A DNA stretch of 53,570 bases, taken from contig NZ_PZKG01000017.1 of assembly GCF_003034985.1 (NCBI RefSeq), positions 1 through 53,570 on the forward strand, read 5' to 3'. The notes beneath the pieces were generated by a model. It was not told the origin of the DNA and searched no databases. It saw nothing but the letters and a program-made list of their open reading frames with translations. Below are positions 46,267 through 53,570 of this stretch, one piece after another. This DNA is from Cereibacter changlensis JA139. Its GTDB lineage: Bacteria > Pseudomonadota > Alphaproteobacteria > Rhodobacterales > Rhodobacteraceae. How positions within the stretch are numbered: the first letter of the stretch is position 1; each line of letters opens with the position of its first letter. The position numbers and the translations under genes were made by a program.

Positions 46267-47360
46267 TGCTGCGGCTGTTGCTCCTGCTGGCGCTTCTGGC
46301 CTTGCCGGCGGGGGCCGAGGCGATCCGCATCAAGGATCTGGTGCAGTTCGATGGCGTGCGGGGCAACGATCTGGTGGGCTACGGCCTCGTGGTCGGTCTG
46401 AACGGCACCGGTGACGGGCTGCGCAACGCGCCTTTTACCGAAGAGATCATGTCCAACCTCCTCGAACGGCTGGGCGTCAACGTGGCGGGCGAGGAGTACC
46501 GGCCAAAGAACGTCGCCGCCGTCTTCGTGACCGCGACGCTCCCGCCTTTCGCCCGGGCGGGCGGGCAGGTCGACGTGACGGTTTCGGCCATCGGCGACGC
46601 CAAGAGCCTGCTTGGCGGAACCTTGGTGATGACGCCGCTGAACGGGGCGGATGGGCAGATCTATGCCGTGGCTCAGGGCACGATCATCGCCGGCGGCGTG
46701 GCGGCCGAGGGTCAGGCGGCGCGGGTTGTGCAGGGGGTGCCGACGGCGGGCAGTATTCCCGGCGGCGCCCGGGTCGAGCGGGAGGTGGATTTCGACTTCA
46801 CCGGACTGACGTCGCTGCGGCTCGCGTTGCGTTTGCCGGATTTCACCACGGCGGGGCGGATCGAGGCGGTGATCAACCGGGAATTCGGACATCAGGTGGC
46901 GCGGATGACCGATTCCGGTACAGTAGCGCTGGACCTCCACGCGACCCGAATGGCCTCTCCGGCGCATGTCCTCGGGCGGCTTGAGAACCTACTGGTCCAG
47001 CCGCAGACCACGGCAAAGGTGGTGGTCGACCAGCGCTCGGGCACCATCGTCATCGGCGAGGATGTCCGGATCAGCCGGGTGGCCGTGGCGCAGGGCGGCC
47101 TGACGCTGCGCGTCGATGAGACGCCGGTGGTGGTGCAACCCAACCCCTTCACCCCCGGCGAGACGATCGTCGTGCCGCGCAGCGCTGTCGGCATCCAGCA
47201 GGATCAGGGCCAGGGTCTGGCCGAGGTGCAGAGCAGCACGACCCTGTCCCAGGTGGTGGCGGGGCTGAACGCATTGGGAGTGGCACCGCATGACATGATC
47301 GACATCCTCAAGAGCATTAACGCAGCCGGGGCACTGCATGCAGAATTCCTTGTCCGATGA
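46266..47360 (+). CDS. flgI: Flagellar P-ring protein FlgI
   Basis: 364 residues with a signal peptide (LLLLLALLALPAGAEA) and the P-ring signatures RIKDLVQFDGVRGNDLVGYGLVVGLNGTGDG (split across residues 20-50), FTEEIMSNLLERLGV, NVAAVFVTATLPPFARAGG and the C-terminal NALGVAPHDMIDILKSINAAGALHAE. It is secreted to the periplasm and forms the ring around the rod in the peptidoglycan layer. The flagellar run stops here: no further flagellar gene follows. Confidence 0.96.
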   Translation: MLRLLLLLALLALPAGAEAIRIKDLVQFDGVRGNDLVGYGLVVGLNGTGDGLRNAPFTEEIMSNLLERLGVNVAGEEYRPKNVAAVFVTATLPPFARAGGQVDVTVSAIGDAKSLLGGTLVMTPLNGADGQIYAVAQGTIIAGGVAAEGQAARVVQGVPTAGSIPGGARVEREVDFDFTGLTSLRLALRLPDFTTAGRIEAVINREFGHQVARMTDSGTVALDLHATRMASPAHVLGRLENLLVQPQTTAKVVVDQRSGTIVIGEDVRISRVAVAQGGLTLRVDETPVVVQPNPFTPGETIVVPRSAVGIQQDQGQGLAEVQSSTTLSQVVAGLNALGVAPHDMIDILKSINAAGALHAEFLVR

Positions 47361-47487
47361 CGTTTCTCCGGCCCTTCCGACGCAGATGCCCGGCAGGAAG
47401 CCGCCCGCGGTAAGGCTTTATTGGCGCGCAGACGTGGGTTGCGGCTTGCGGGGAAAGCGGCCTTGCCTCAGGCTTGCCGCCAGCTGA
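47338..47487 (+). CDS. Short 49-aa frame overlapping flgI 3' end, possible remnant
   Basis: The frame starts with an ATG 23 bp inside flgI (MQNSLSDDVSPALPTQMPGR), as would be expected for a translationally coupled next gene, then becomes Arg/Cys-rich and stops. In relatives a small rod-associated protein often follows flgI. This could be the 5' remnant of such a gene at a breakpoint, or chance. Confidence 0.25.
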   Translation: MQNSLSDDVSPALPTQMPGRKPPAVRLYWRADVGCGLRGKRPCLRLAAS

Positions 47488-47504
47488 ATTCAGGACCGTT
47501 CATT

Positions 47505-48518
47505 ATGAGATTTGCCGTCGTCATTCCCTTTTACCAGCGCGATTCCGGAATTCTGAGCCGGGCCCTCACCTCGGTGTTCCAGCAGGAGCTACCTGCCGGG
47601 GCCTCGCTCCAGGTGTTCATCGTCGATGACAGCTCGCCCACCCCGGCCGCGGCGGAGGTCGAGCTGCTGCCAGAGGTGCAGCGCGCCAGGGTGACCCTGA
47701 TGCGGCAGCCGAATGGCGGGCCAGGGGCGGCGCGGAATACCGGGCTCGACGCGGTGGCGGAGGGCGGGTTCGATTATGTCGCCTTCCTCGATTCCGACGA
47801 TTTCTGGGCGAAGGACCATCTGGCCGAAGCGCTGGCGCTGCTGGAGCGCGGGTATGACTTCTATTTCTGCGACCACCTGCGCACCGAGGATGACATCACC
47901 TATTTCAACCGGACCGAGCGGTTGCGGATCCTGCGCGAGCTGCGGAGCGAGGGGGTGACGGTGATCGACGCAGACCTGCCGATCCTCGCCTTCGACCGCC
48001 GGATTCTGACCAGCGCCTATGTGGAAACCTACCTGAGCCAGACCTCGACCATCGTGGTGCGGCAGGGCTTCGTGCAGGATCTGCGCTTCGACACCCGGCT
48101 GCGCAACGCGGGCGAGGACCACATGTTCTGGATCTCGCTGGTGATGGCGGGGGCGCGGACTGTGGTCTCGTGGAAGTGCAACGTGTTCTGCGGCCAGGGG
48201 GTGAACATCTATTTCGACGCCTTCGACTGGACCTCGACCAAGGTGGTCGATCGGATCGGCTACATGCTGATGTTCTTCCAGATGGTCGGGCGCAGTTTCG
48301 ACCTAGCGCCGGAGGATCGGGCGACGCTGGGCGGCATGATCCGGCGCTATCGGCGGGCCTACAGCTATCTGTTCCTGCGCGCGCTGTTGCAGCGCAAGAA
48401 ACCCTCGTTCGCTCTGATGTGGAAGCTGGCCGCCGGTGATCCGGCGCTGCTGCCAGCGATGCCCTGGCGCTTCCTGTCGGTGCTGCCGAACCGGGAGGCC
48501 GAGTCGAAGACCTGGTGA
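47505..48518 (+). CDS. GT2-family glycosyltransferase
   Basis: 337-residue GT-A inverting transferase: AVVIPFYQRDSGILSRALTSVFQQ at the N-terminus, VFIVDDSSPTPA, PNGGPGAARNTGLD, the DxD in YVAFLDSDDFW, and the acceptor-side GEDHMFWISLV. No membrane segment. It transfers a sugar to a surface polysaccharide, LPS or possibly flagellin; proximity to the flagellar genes makes flagellin glycosylation possible but unproven. ATG at 47505 with AGGA upstream. Convergent with rfbF. Confidence 0.9.
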   Translation: MRFAVVIPFYQRDSGILSRALTSVFQQELPAGASLQVFIVDDSSPTPAAAEVELLPEVQRARVTLMRQPNGGPGAARNTGLDAVAEGGFDYVAFLDSDDFWAKDHLAEALALLERGYDFYFCDHLRTEDDITYFNRTERLRILRELRSEGVTVIDADLPILAFDRRILTSAYVETYLSQTSTIVVRQGFVQDLRFDTRLRNAGEDHMFWISLVMAGARTVVSWKCNVFCGQGVNIYFDAFDWTSTKVVDRIGYMLMFFQMVGRSFDLAPEDRATLGGMIRRYRRAYSYLFLRALLQRKKPSFALMWKLAAGDPALLPAMPWRFLSVLPNREAESKTW

Positions 48519-48533
48519 CAGGCCCGGCCTCCC
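48493..48533. terminator. Inverted repeat at the GT2/rfbF convergent end
   Basis: GGGAGGCCG and CGGCCTCCC pair over 9 bp with a 23-nt loop that spans the GT2 stop. It may act on both transcripts. Confidence 0.4.
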
Positions 48534-48540
48534 CGCCGTT

Positions 48541-49317
48541 TCAGCTCCAGATCTTCCAGGGCGGCGCGCCGCCGTCCCAGAGCGACTGCAGCAGGTGCTT
48601 GTCACGCAGCGTGTCCATGTTCTGCCAGAATCCGTCATGGCGATAGACCGACAGCTCGCCCTCGGCCACCAGACGCTGCAGCGGCTCCTCCTCCCAGGTG
48701 GTCAGGTCGCCGTCGATGTAGTCCAGCACCTGCGGCTCCAGCACGAAGAAGCCGCCGTTGATGGTCTGGCCGTCCTGCAAGCTCTTCTCACGGATACGCT
48801 TCACCTTCGGGTCGTCGCCGGAGAAATCCAGCGCGCCGAAACGGCCCGGCAGGTGCACGGCGGTGACGGTGGCCAGCGTGCCTTGGCTGCGGTGGAAGGC
48901 CAGCAGCTTGCCGATGTCGATGTTGCTGACCCCGTCGCCATAGGTCATGCAGAAGGTCTCGCCGCCGATATGCTCGCGCACCCGCTTGATCCGGCCGCCG
49001 GTCAGGCTGTCCGGGCCGGTGTCGACCAGCGTGACCCGCCAGGGCTCGGTTGCGGGACGGCGGATCTCGATCGAGTTGTCGCTCAGATCGACGGTGATGT
49101 CGCTGTTGCGATGATAGTAATTGACGAAATAATCCTTGATCAGATTGCCCTTGTAGCCGCAGCAGACGATGAAATCGTTCACGCCATGGGCGGCGTAGAT
49201 CTTCATGATGTGCCAGAGCATCGGTCGCCCGCCGATCTCGATCAGCGGCTTCGGCACGATGCCGGTTTCCTCGCTGAGACGGGTGCCGAAACCTCCGGCT
49301 AGTATGACAGCTTTCAT
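48541..49317 (-). CDS. rfbF: Glucose-1-phosphate cytidylyltransferase
   Basis: 258-residue RfbF/DdhA enzyme that makes CDP-glucose from glucose-1-P and CTP: signature MKAVILAGGFGTRLSEETG, VPKPLIEIGGRPMLWHIMK, FCMTYGDGVSNIDIG, NGGFFVLEPQVLDYIDGD and WQNMDTLRDKHLL. CDP-glucose normally feeds 3,6-dideoxyhexose synthesis, but the dehydratase (RfbG) and later enzymes are absent nearby. GAGGA lies just before the ATG. Confidence 0.95.
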   Translation of the reverse strand: MKAVILAGGFGTRLSEETGIVPKPLIEIGGRPMLWHIMKIYAAHGVNDFIVCCGYKGNLIKDYFVNYYHRNSDITVDLSDNSIEIRRPATEPWRVTLVDTGPDSLTGGRIKRVREHIGGETFCMTYGDGVSNIDIGKLLAFHRSQGTLATVTAVHLPGRFGALDFSGDDPKVKRIREKSLQDGQTINGGFFVLEPQVLDYIDGDLTTWEEEPLQRLVAEGELSVYRHDGFWQNMDTLRDKHLLQSLWDGGAPPWKIWS

Positions 49318-49326
49318 AAAATCCTC

Positions 49327-49336
49327 ATGATATCAT
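49327..49336. repeat. Palindrome ATGATATCAT over the rfbF leader
   Basis: A perfect 10-bp palindrome lies 9 bp before the rfbF ATG, directly against its ribosome site (GAGGA). The rest of 49318-49593 has no convincing gene; GAGGTC-GCGT-GACCTC at 49368-49383 is a second short inverted repeat. Confidence 0.35.
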
Positions 49337-49593
49337 TGGTTGAAAATCGGGCACTGCGGCAGCGGCGGAGGTCGCGTGACCTCGGGTTCGTCAGGCAAGG
49401 AGGTCGCGTTTTGGAAAATGCGGGGCGCCGGGGCAGGTGAGGTAAATCTTCAGGGAAACGAAAGGATATTGCGGCTAATGGGGTGGAGGGAGACTCCCGT
49501 TCAAAATCAACAAAAGGATGCAGGGAATGATGCCATGATATTCCGGTCCCGCAAGTGCATTATTGTCCGATTCCCGCCCGAACCGCGCAACGC

Positions 49594-50007
49594 TCAGCCC
49601 CAGAGCGCGGGGTCGGCGAATTCGATGGAGTTGCCCGCCGGATCGCGGACATAGATCGAGCGCGCGCCGTTCGGCCAGTTGAAGTCGGCCTCGATCTCCA
49701 CGCCCTCCGCCTGCAGGTGGTTGCGCCAGGCGTCGAGATCTGCGGTGGCCACCGCGAAGCAGTGGTGTCCGGAGCCACGCGCGCCATGCGCCGGCACGGG
49801 AAGGGCCGGGTTGCGCGGCGGCTGCAGGGTCTCTGCCGGGTTGAACAGCAGCAGCACGCCGGCGCCGCTGCGGAAAAAGACATGCCTGCCCTCGACCTGG
49901 GCCAGCACCGGCAGGCCGAGGATCCCGTGATAGAACCGGGTCGCCGCGGCGAGATCCTCGGCGTAGAGCGCAGATTCGAGGGCGCCGTGCAGGGGAGGGG
50001 CGGTCAT
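49594..50007 (-). CDS. VOC-superfamily (glyoxalase-like) protein
   Basis: 137-residue vicinal-oxygen-chelate fold: LESALYAEDLAAATRFYHGILGLP, then GSGHHCFAVATADLDAW and GARSIYVRDPAGNSIEFADP. Likely metal ligands are Glu11, His and the C-terminal Glu. The family covers isomerases, dioxygenases and fosfomycin or bleomycin resistance proteins; nothing here picks one. AAAGGA precedes the ATG. It follows the lacI gene by 25 bp on the same strand and may share its transcript. Confidence 0.88.
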   Translation of the reverse strand: MTAPPLHGALESALYAEDLAAATRFYHGILGLPVLAQVEGRHVFFRSGAGVLLLFNPAETLQPPRNPALPVPAHGARGSGHHCFAVATADLDAWRNHLQAEGVEIEADFNWPNGARSIYVRDPAGNSIEFADPALWG

Positions 50008-50032
50008 GGCCTGTCCTTTCCGAAATGCGAGA

Positions 50033-51034
50033 TCAGCCTGGGGATTTGACGCTCTGGCGGCGGATCAGTTCCACGGCGATGCGTTCGGAGGGGCCCATGA
50101 GGCTGCGCTGGTCGATCATGTCGACCAGCAGATGCGCCGCCCGTTCGCCGATGTCGCGCCGCGGCTGGCGGATCGTGGTGAGCGCCGGGGTGAGGTGGCC
50201 GGCCACCTCGATATCGTCGAAGCCGATCACCGAGACCTCGCCCGGCACCGCGATGCCCGCCTGTTGCAGCGCGCCCATGAAGCCGCAGGCCATCTCGTCC
50301 GAGGCGCAGAACACCGCCGTCGGCCGGTCGGCCAGCGCCAGCCAGCGCGCCGCGGCCTGGGCGCCGGAGGCGATGCCGAAATCGCCGGTGAAGGTCCAGT
50401 CGTCGTGCAGCGCCAGCCCGGCCTCGGCCAGCGCCCCGGCCGCGCCTTGAAGCCGGCTCTCGGTCAGCACGTTGCCGCGCGGGCCGGTGACATGGGCGAT
50501 GCGGCGGTGCCCGGACTCGAGCAGGTGCCGGATGGCGATGGCCGCGCCTTCGGCATTGTCGACGGTGACCGAGGGCAGTTCGCCCCGCCATTCGCAGGCC
50601 ATCAGCAGCGGCGGATGCGCGCGCTGCATCAGCGCCGGGTCGGGCAGGGTGGCGTCGAACACCACCAGCCCGTCGACAAGGCCGCTGTCGAAGTAATGCG
50701 CCAGCCGGGCCCGCGGGTCGGGATCGGCCAGGGTGTCGGCGATCAGCAGGCCGTAGCCGGCGGGGCTCAGCACCGAGGAGAGGCCGGAGAGGATCTGCGA
50801 GAAGAACGGGTTGGCGAGGTTGGGCACCAGCGCGAGGATGCTGCCGGTGCGGCGGCGGCGCAGGTTGCGCGCGAGGCTGTTGGCCACATAGCCGGTCTCC
50901 TGCACCGCCCGCAGCACTGCTTCTCGCGTCGATTCGGCCACCCGCTCGGGATGCGACAGGGCGCGGCTCACCGTGGCGGTCGAGACCCCGCTCAGCCGCG
51001 CAACATCCTGTATTCCCGCCGTTTTCTGTCGCAC
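50033..51034 (-). CDS. LacI-family repressor of the adjacent sugar operon
   Basis: About 333 residues: N-terminal LacI helix-turn-helix and hinge (GIQDVARLSGVSTATVSRALSHPERV, VANSLARNLRRRRTG) and a periplasmic-binding-like effector domain (CEWRGELPSVTVDNAEGA, VSVIGFDDIEVAGHL). GTG 51034 is chosen because AGGAG lies 7 bp upstream; ATGs at 51058 and 51061 have no ribosome site. Divergent from the isomerase gene, with two operator-like palindromes between. Confidence 0.93.
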   Translation of the reverse strand: MRQKTAGIQDVARLSGVSTATVSRALSHPERVAESTREAVLRAVQETGYVANSLARNLRRRRTGSILALVPNLANPFFSQILSGLSSVLSPAGYGLLIADTLADPDPRARLAHYFDSGLVDGLVVFDATLPDPALMQRAHPPLLMACEWRGELPSVTVDNAEGAAIAIRHLLESGHRRIAHVTGPRGNVLTESRLQGAAGALAEAGLALHDDWTFTGDFGIASGAQAAARWLALADRPTAVFCASDEMACGFMGALQQAGIAVPGEVSVIGFDDIEVAGHLTPALTTIRQPRRDIGERAAHLLVDMIDQRSLMGPSERIAVELIRRQSVKSPG

Positions 51035-51074
51035 GCCCGCTCTCCTGATCCGCGGCATCATGAGGCGCAGAAAA

Positions 51075-51089
51075 ACCGTTGTAAACGGT
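51075..51089. promoter_or_regulatory. LacI-type operator 1
   Basis: ACCGTTGTAAACGGT: 6-bp inverted arms around GTA, containing the TGTAAACG half-site typical of LacI/GalR operators. It lies 41 bp before the lacI start, so it could mediate autorepression. Confidence 0.6.
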
Positions 51090-51112
51090 CCGAAGGTGAA
51101 TATAGTGATAAT

Positions 51113-51126
51113 TGCAAACGATTACA
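51113..51126. promoter_or_regulatory. LacI-type operator 2
   Basis: TGCAAACGATTACA fits the TGNAAACG-NTTNCA consensus of this family. It is 38 bp (centre to centre) from operator 1 and 47 bp before the isomerase start, where a promoter would be expected. Confidence 0.6.
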
Positions 51127-51173
51127 TCATTCGATTGTTTCGTTGCGGCGGTGGCGGCCGAGGGAGGACACGC

Positions 51174-52235
51174 ATGAAGACGATCAAGGGCCCTGCGCTG
51201 TTTCTGGCGCAGTTCGCGGGCGATACGGTGCCTTTCAACTCGTGGAAGGGCATCACCCGCTGGGCGGCCGACTGCGGCTATGTCGGGGTGCAGGTGCCGA
51301 CCTGGGATGCGCGGTTCATCGACCTCGATCTCGCCGCTTCCTCGACCGATTACTGCGACACGTTCAAGGGCGAGGCCGCGGAAAACGGCATCACCGTGAC
51401 CGAGCTTGCCAGCCATCTGCACGGCCAGCTCGTCGCCGTGCATCCGGCCTATGACGAGATGATGGACGGCTTCGCCTCCGACCCGTCGGTGCATGGCAAC
51501 CCCAAGGCGCGGCAGGAATGGGCGGTGGACCGGGTGATGAAGGGGCTTTCTGCCTCGAAGAACCTCGGGCTGACGGCGATGGCGACCTTCTCCGGCGCGC
51601 TGGCCTGGCCCTATCTCTACCCCTTCCCGCAGCGCCCGGCCGGTCTGGTCGAAGCGGCCTTCGACGAACTGGCGAAGCGCTGGCGCCCGATCCTCGACCA
51701 TGCCGAGGACTGCGGGATCGACCTCTGCTACGAGATCCACCCCGGCGAGGATCTGCATGACGGCATCACCTACGAGATGTTCCTCGAGCGGGTCGGCAAC
51801 CATGCGCGGGCCAACATGCTCTACGATCCGTCGCATTATGTGCTGCAGGCGCTGGATTACCTCGACAACATCGACATCTATGCCGAGCGCATCCGGATGT
51901 TCCACGTGAAGGACGCCGAGCTGAACCCGACCGGGCGGCAGGGGGTCTATGGCGGCTATCAGTCCTGGGTCAACCGGGCCGGGCGGTTCCGCAGCCTCGG
52001 CGACGGGCAGGTGGATTTCGGCGCGGTGTTCTCCAAGCTGACGGCGGCGGATTTCGACGGCTGGGCCGTGGTCGAATGGGAATGCGCGCTGAAGCATCCC
52101 GAGGACGGCGCGCGCGAGGGGGCGCAGTTCGTGCGCGACCACATCATCCGCGTGACACCGAACGCCTTCGACGATTTCGCGGTCGGCGGCGCCGACGAGG
52201 CTGCAAACCGCCGCATGATGGGGCTGGACAGATGA
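51174..52235 (+). CDS. TIM-barrel sugar phosphate isomerase/epimerase
   Basis: 353-residue xylose-isomerase-like barrel. Metal site residues are visible in order: Glu/His in CYEIHPGEDLHD, Asp/His in LYDPSHYVLQA, His/Asp in RMFHVKDAE, and a final Glu in VVEWECALKHPED. The N-terminus GPALFLAQFAGDTVPFNSW is typical of a subgroup found beside Gfo/Idh dehydrogenases, some of which work on 3-keto-sugars. The substrate here is unknown. GGAGG precedes the ATG; the stop overlaps the dehydrogenase start (ATGA). Confidence 0.88.
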   Translation: MKTIKGPALFLAQFAGDTVPFNSWKGITRWAADCGYVGVQVPTWDARFIDLDLAASSTDYCDTFKGEAAENGITVTELASHLHGQLVAVHPAYDEMMDGFASDPSVHGNPKARQEWAVDRVMKGLSASKNLGLTAMATFSGALAWPYLYPFPQRPAGLVEAAFDELAKRWRPILDHAEDCGIDLCYEIHPGEDLHDGITYEMFLERVGNHARANMLYDPSHYVLQALDYLDNIDIYAERIRMFHVKDAELNPTGRQGVYGGYQSWVNRAGRFRSLGDGQVDFGAVFSKLTAADFDGWAVVEWECALKHPEDGAREGAQFVRDHIIRVTPNAFDDFAVGGADEAANRRMMGLDR

Positions 52236-53392
52236 GCAAATTCGCACGGCGCGAGGGACCGATCCGGCTGGGCATGGTCGGCGGCGGGGCAGGGGCCTTC
52301 ATCGGGGCGGTGCATCGCATCGCGGCCCGGATGGACGGCAAGTTCCAGGTCGTGGCGGGGGCGCTGTCCTCCACCCCCGAGAAGGCGCGGGAGTCGGGCC
52401 GGGCCATAGGCCTGCCGGAAGACCGGATCTACAGCGATTTCACCTCCATGGCGCAGCGCGAGGGGCGCTTGGGCGACGGGATCGAGGCGGTGGCCATCGT
52501 CACCCCGAACCACATGCATGCCCCGGTGGCGCGCGAGTTCCTCAAGCGCGGTATCCATGTGATTTGCGACAAGCCCCTGACGGCGACGCTGGGCGAGGCG
52601 AAGAAGCTGGTGAAGGCCGCCGAGGGGGCCGAGGCGCTGTTCGTGCTGACGCACAATTACACCGGCTATCCGATGGTGCGTCAGGCCAAGGCCATGATCG
52701 ATGCCGGCGCCTTGGGGCGTATCCGCGTGGTGCAGGTGGAATATCCGCAGGACTGGCTGGCCGCCCCGGCGGCGGCCGACAACAAGCAGGCCGAGTGGCG
52801 CAACGACCCCGAGCGCAGCGGCATGGGCGGGGCGACCGGCGACATCGGCACCCACGCCTGGAACCTCGCGCGCTTCGTTACCGGGCTGGAGCTGGAGAGC
52901 CTCGCCTGCGACCTCGACAGCTTCGGCGAGGGGCGGCGCACCGATGACAACGCCCATGTCATGCTGCGCTTCGCGGGCGGCGCCAAGGGGATGCTCTGGT
53001 GCAGCCAGGTGGCCCCCGGCCACGAGAACGGGCTGCGGTTGCGCGTCTATGGCGAGAAGGGCGGGCTGGAATGGGCGCAGGAGAACCCGACCAACCTGTG
53101 GTTCACCCCGTTGGGCGAGCCGAAGCGGCTGCTGACCCGGCGCGGCCCCGGCATGGGCCCCGAGGCCGAGCGGCTGACGCGCACGCCGGCCGGGCATCCC
53201 GAAGGCTTTCTCGAGGCCTTCGCCAACATCTATGCCGAGGCCGCCGAGGCGATCATCGCGCATCGCAGCGGGTCCGAGGCGCCGGCGGGCGTCACCTTCC
53301 CGACGCTTCAGGATGGGCTGGAGGGGATGATGTTCGTCGACGCCTGCATCCGCTCGTCGCAGAAGGACGCGGCCTGGGTCTCGCTGAAATGA
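52232..53392 (+). CDS. Gfo/Idh/MocA dehydrogenase of LacI-linked operon
   Basis: 386 residues: Rossmann motif [31 protein letters not shown], the DKP form of the EKP motif ([16 protein letters not shown]) with catalytic Lys, and [16 protein letters not shown] with the expected Asp/His pair. It differs clearly from the other Gfo/Idh protein in this window (38174-39205). With the isomerase it may run oxidation and ring-rearrangement steps on one imported sugar. Both ends overlap neighbours as ATGA. Confidence 0.92.
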   Translation: MSKFARREGPIRLGMVGGGAGAFIGAVHRIAARMDGKFQVVAGALSSTPEKARESGRAIGLPEDRIYSDFTSMAQREGRLGDGIEAVAIVTPNHMHAPVAREFLKRGIHVICDKPLTATLGEAKKLVKAAEGAEALFVLTHNYTGYPMVRQAKAMIDAGALGRIRVVQVEYPQDWLAAPAAADNKQAEWRNDPERSGMGGATGDIGTHAWNLARFVTGLELESLACDLDSFGEGRRTDDNAHVMLRFAGGAKGMLWCSQVAPGHENGLRLRVYGEKGGLEWAQENPTNLWFTPLGEPKRLLTRRGPGMGPEAERLTRTPAGHPEGFLEAFANIYAEAAEAIIAHRSGSEAPAGVTFPTLQDGLEGMMFVDACIRSSQKDAAWVSLK

Positions 53393-53570
53393 GCGAGCCT
53401 GTCCTCGCCATCCGGCAGGTCTCGCGCAGCTTCGGCCCGGTGCAGGTGCTGCATGGCGTCGATTTCGACCTGCGGCCCGGCGAGGTTCACGCCCTGATCG
53501 GCGAGAACGGCGCGGGCAAGTCGACGACGATGAAGATCCTCTCGGGCTTTCTCGCCCCGACCGAGGGCGA
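53389..53570 (+). CDS. Ribose/xylose-type ABC ATPase, cut by window edge
   Basis: Only the first 60 residues are visible. Walker [10 protein letters not shown] with the flanking [22 protein letters not shown] is typical of RbsA/XylG/MglA double-ATPase proteins (usually ~500 aa). It overlaps the dehydrogenase stop as ATGA. A CUT2-family importer is therefore expected downstream. Confidence 0.9.
   Translation, partial: MSEPVLAIRQVSRSFGPVQVLHGVDFDLRPGEVHALIGENGAGKSTTMKILSGFLAPTEG

Noticed and set aside
49340-49654. 104-codon plus-strand frame
   Set aside because: No ribosome site, no domain, and it runs into the antisense of the VOC gene.
1-53570. Insertion sequences, prophage, integrases, CRISPR arrays, tRNA or rRNA genes
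   Set aside because: I found no transposase, integrase or phage-like protein, no regularly spaced repeats, and no tRNA-like cloverleaf or rRNA segment.

Overview
The window is GC-rich, densely packed chromosomal DNA from an alphaproteobacterium, most probably a member of the Rhodobacteraceae/Paracoccaceae (Rhodobacter, Gemmobacter, Paracoccus or a relative). The best evidence is synteny: addA-addB-murU-amgK-tsaE-divL next to regB / senC-regA-hvrA-ahcY, and hemD-mic60-hemY. All of these are familiar Rhodobacterales arrangements. I see no insertion sequences, prophage, CRISPR arrays, tRNA or rRNA genes. Most neighbouring genes overlap by 1-4 bp or are a few bases apart.

Layout. 1-7.8 kb (minus strand): the AddAB recombination nuclease, the AmgK/MurU MurNAc-recycling pair and TsaE. 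7.8-16 kb: a kinase-less PAS protein (DivL-like), the RegB/SenC/RegA redox regulon, the H-NS-like HvrA and AhcY, with an antisense HD-phosphohydrolase/GT8 pair lying between hvrA and ahcY. 16-22.4 kb: tsaD-gpsA-yciI-EVE on the minus strand, and hemD-mic60-hemY on the plus strand. 22.4-26.5 kb: a large soluble hybrid histidine kinase and a DUF1612/HTH protein. 26.5-30.3 kb: an ALDH7-type dehydrogenase, glutaryl-CoA dehydrogenase and a LysR regulator, which looks like the end of lysine catabolism. 30.2-40.2 kb: an amino-sugar locus of two divergent operons. One holds BadF kinase, GntR regulator, SIS deaminase and NagA. The other holds a divergent MurQ, a family-1 binding-protein ABC importer and an embedded Gfo/Idh/MocA dehydrogenase. 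40.2-47.4 kb: an unrecognised 304-residue protein, motB, flgE, flgK, flgL and flgI. 47.5-49.3 kb: a GT2 glycosyltransferase and an orphan RfbF. 49.6-53.57 kb: a VOC protein, a LacI regulator and the start of a second sugar operon (TIM-barrel isomerase, Gfo/Idh dehydrogenase, ribose-type ABC ATPase cut by the window edge).

How it works together. Two threads stand out. First, amino-sugar recycling is encoded twice: AmgK/MurU can return MurNAc directly to UDP-MurNAc, while the 30-40 kb locus can import amino sugars and take them to fructose-6-P. A pair of matching TTGGTATT-type elements in its divergent promoter region is the probable GntR operator. Second, the DivL-like gene has a perfect TTAA-N7-TTAA box (CtrA type), and related but weaker boxes sit at similar distances before the unknown 304-residue gene, motB and flgE. 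This suggests that the flagellar genes and a CtrA-pathway regulator share one control circuit. The most novel items are the unknown 304-residue flagellar-locus protein, which may contain a repeated fold, and the dehydrogenase embedded in the amino-sugar importer operon.
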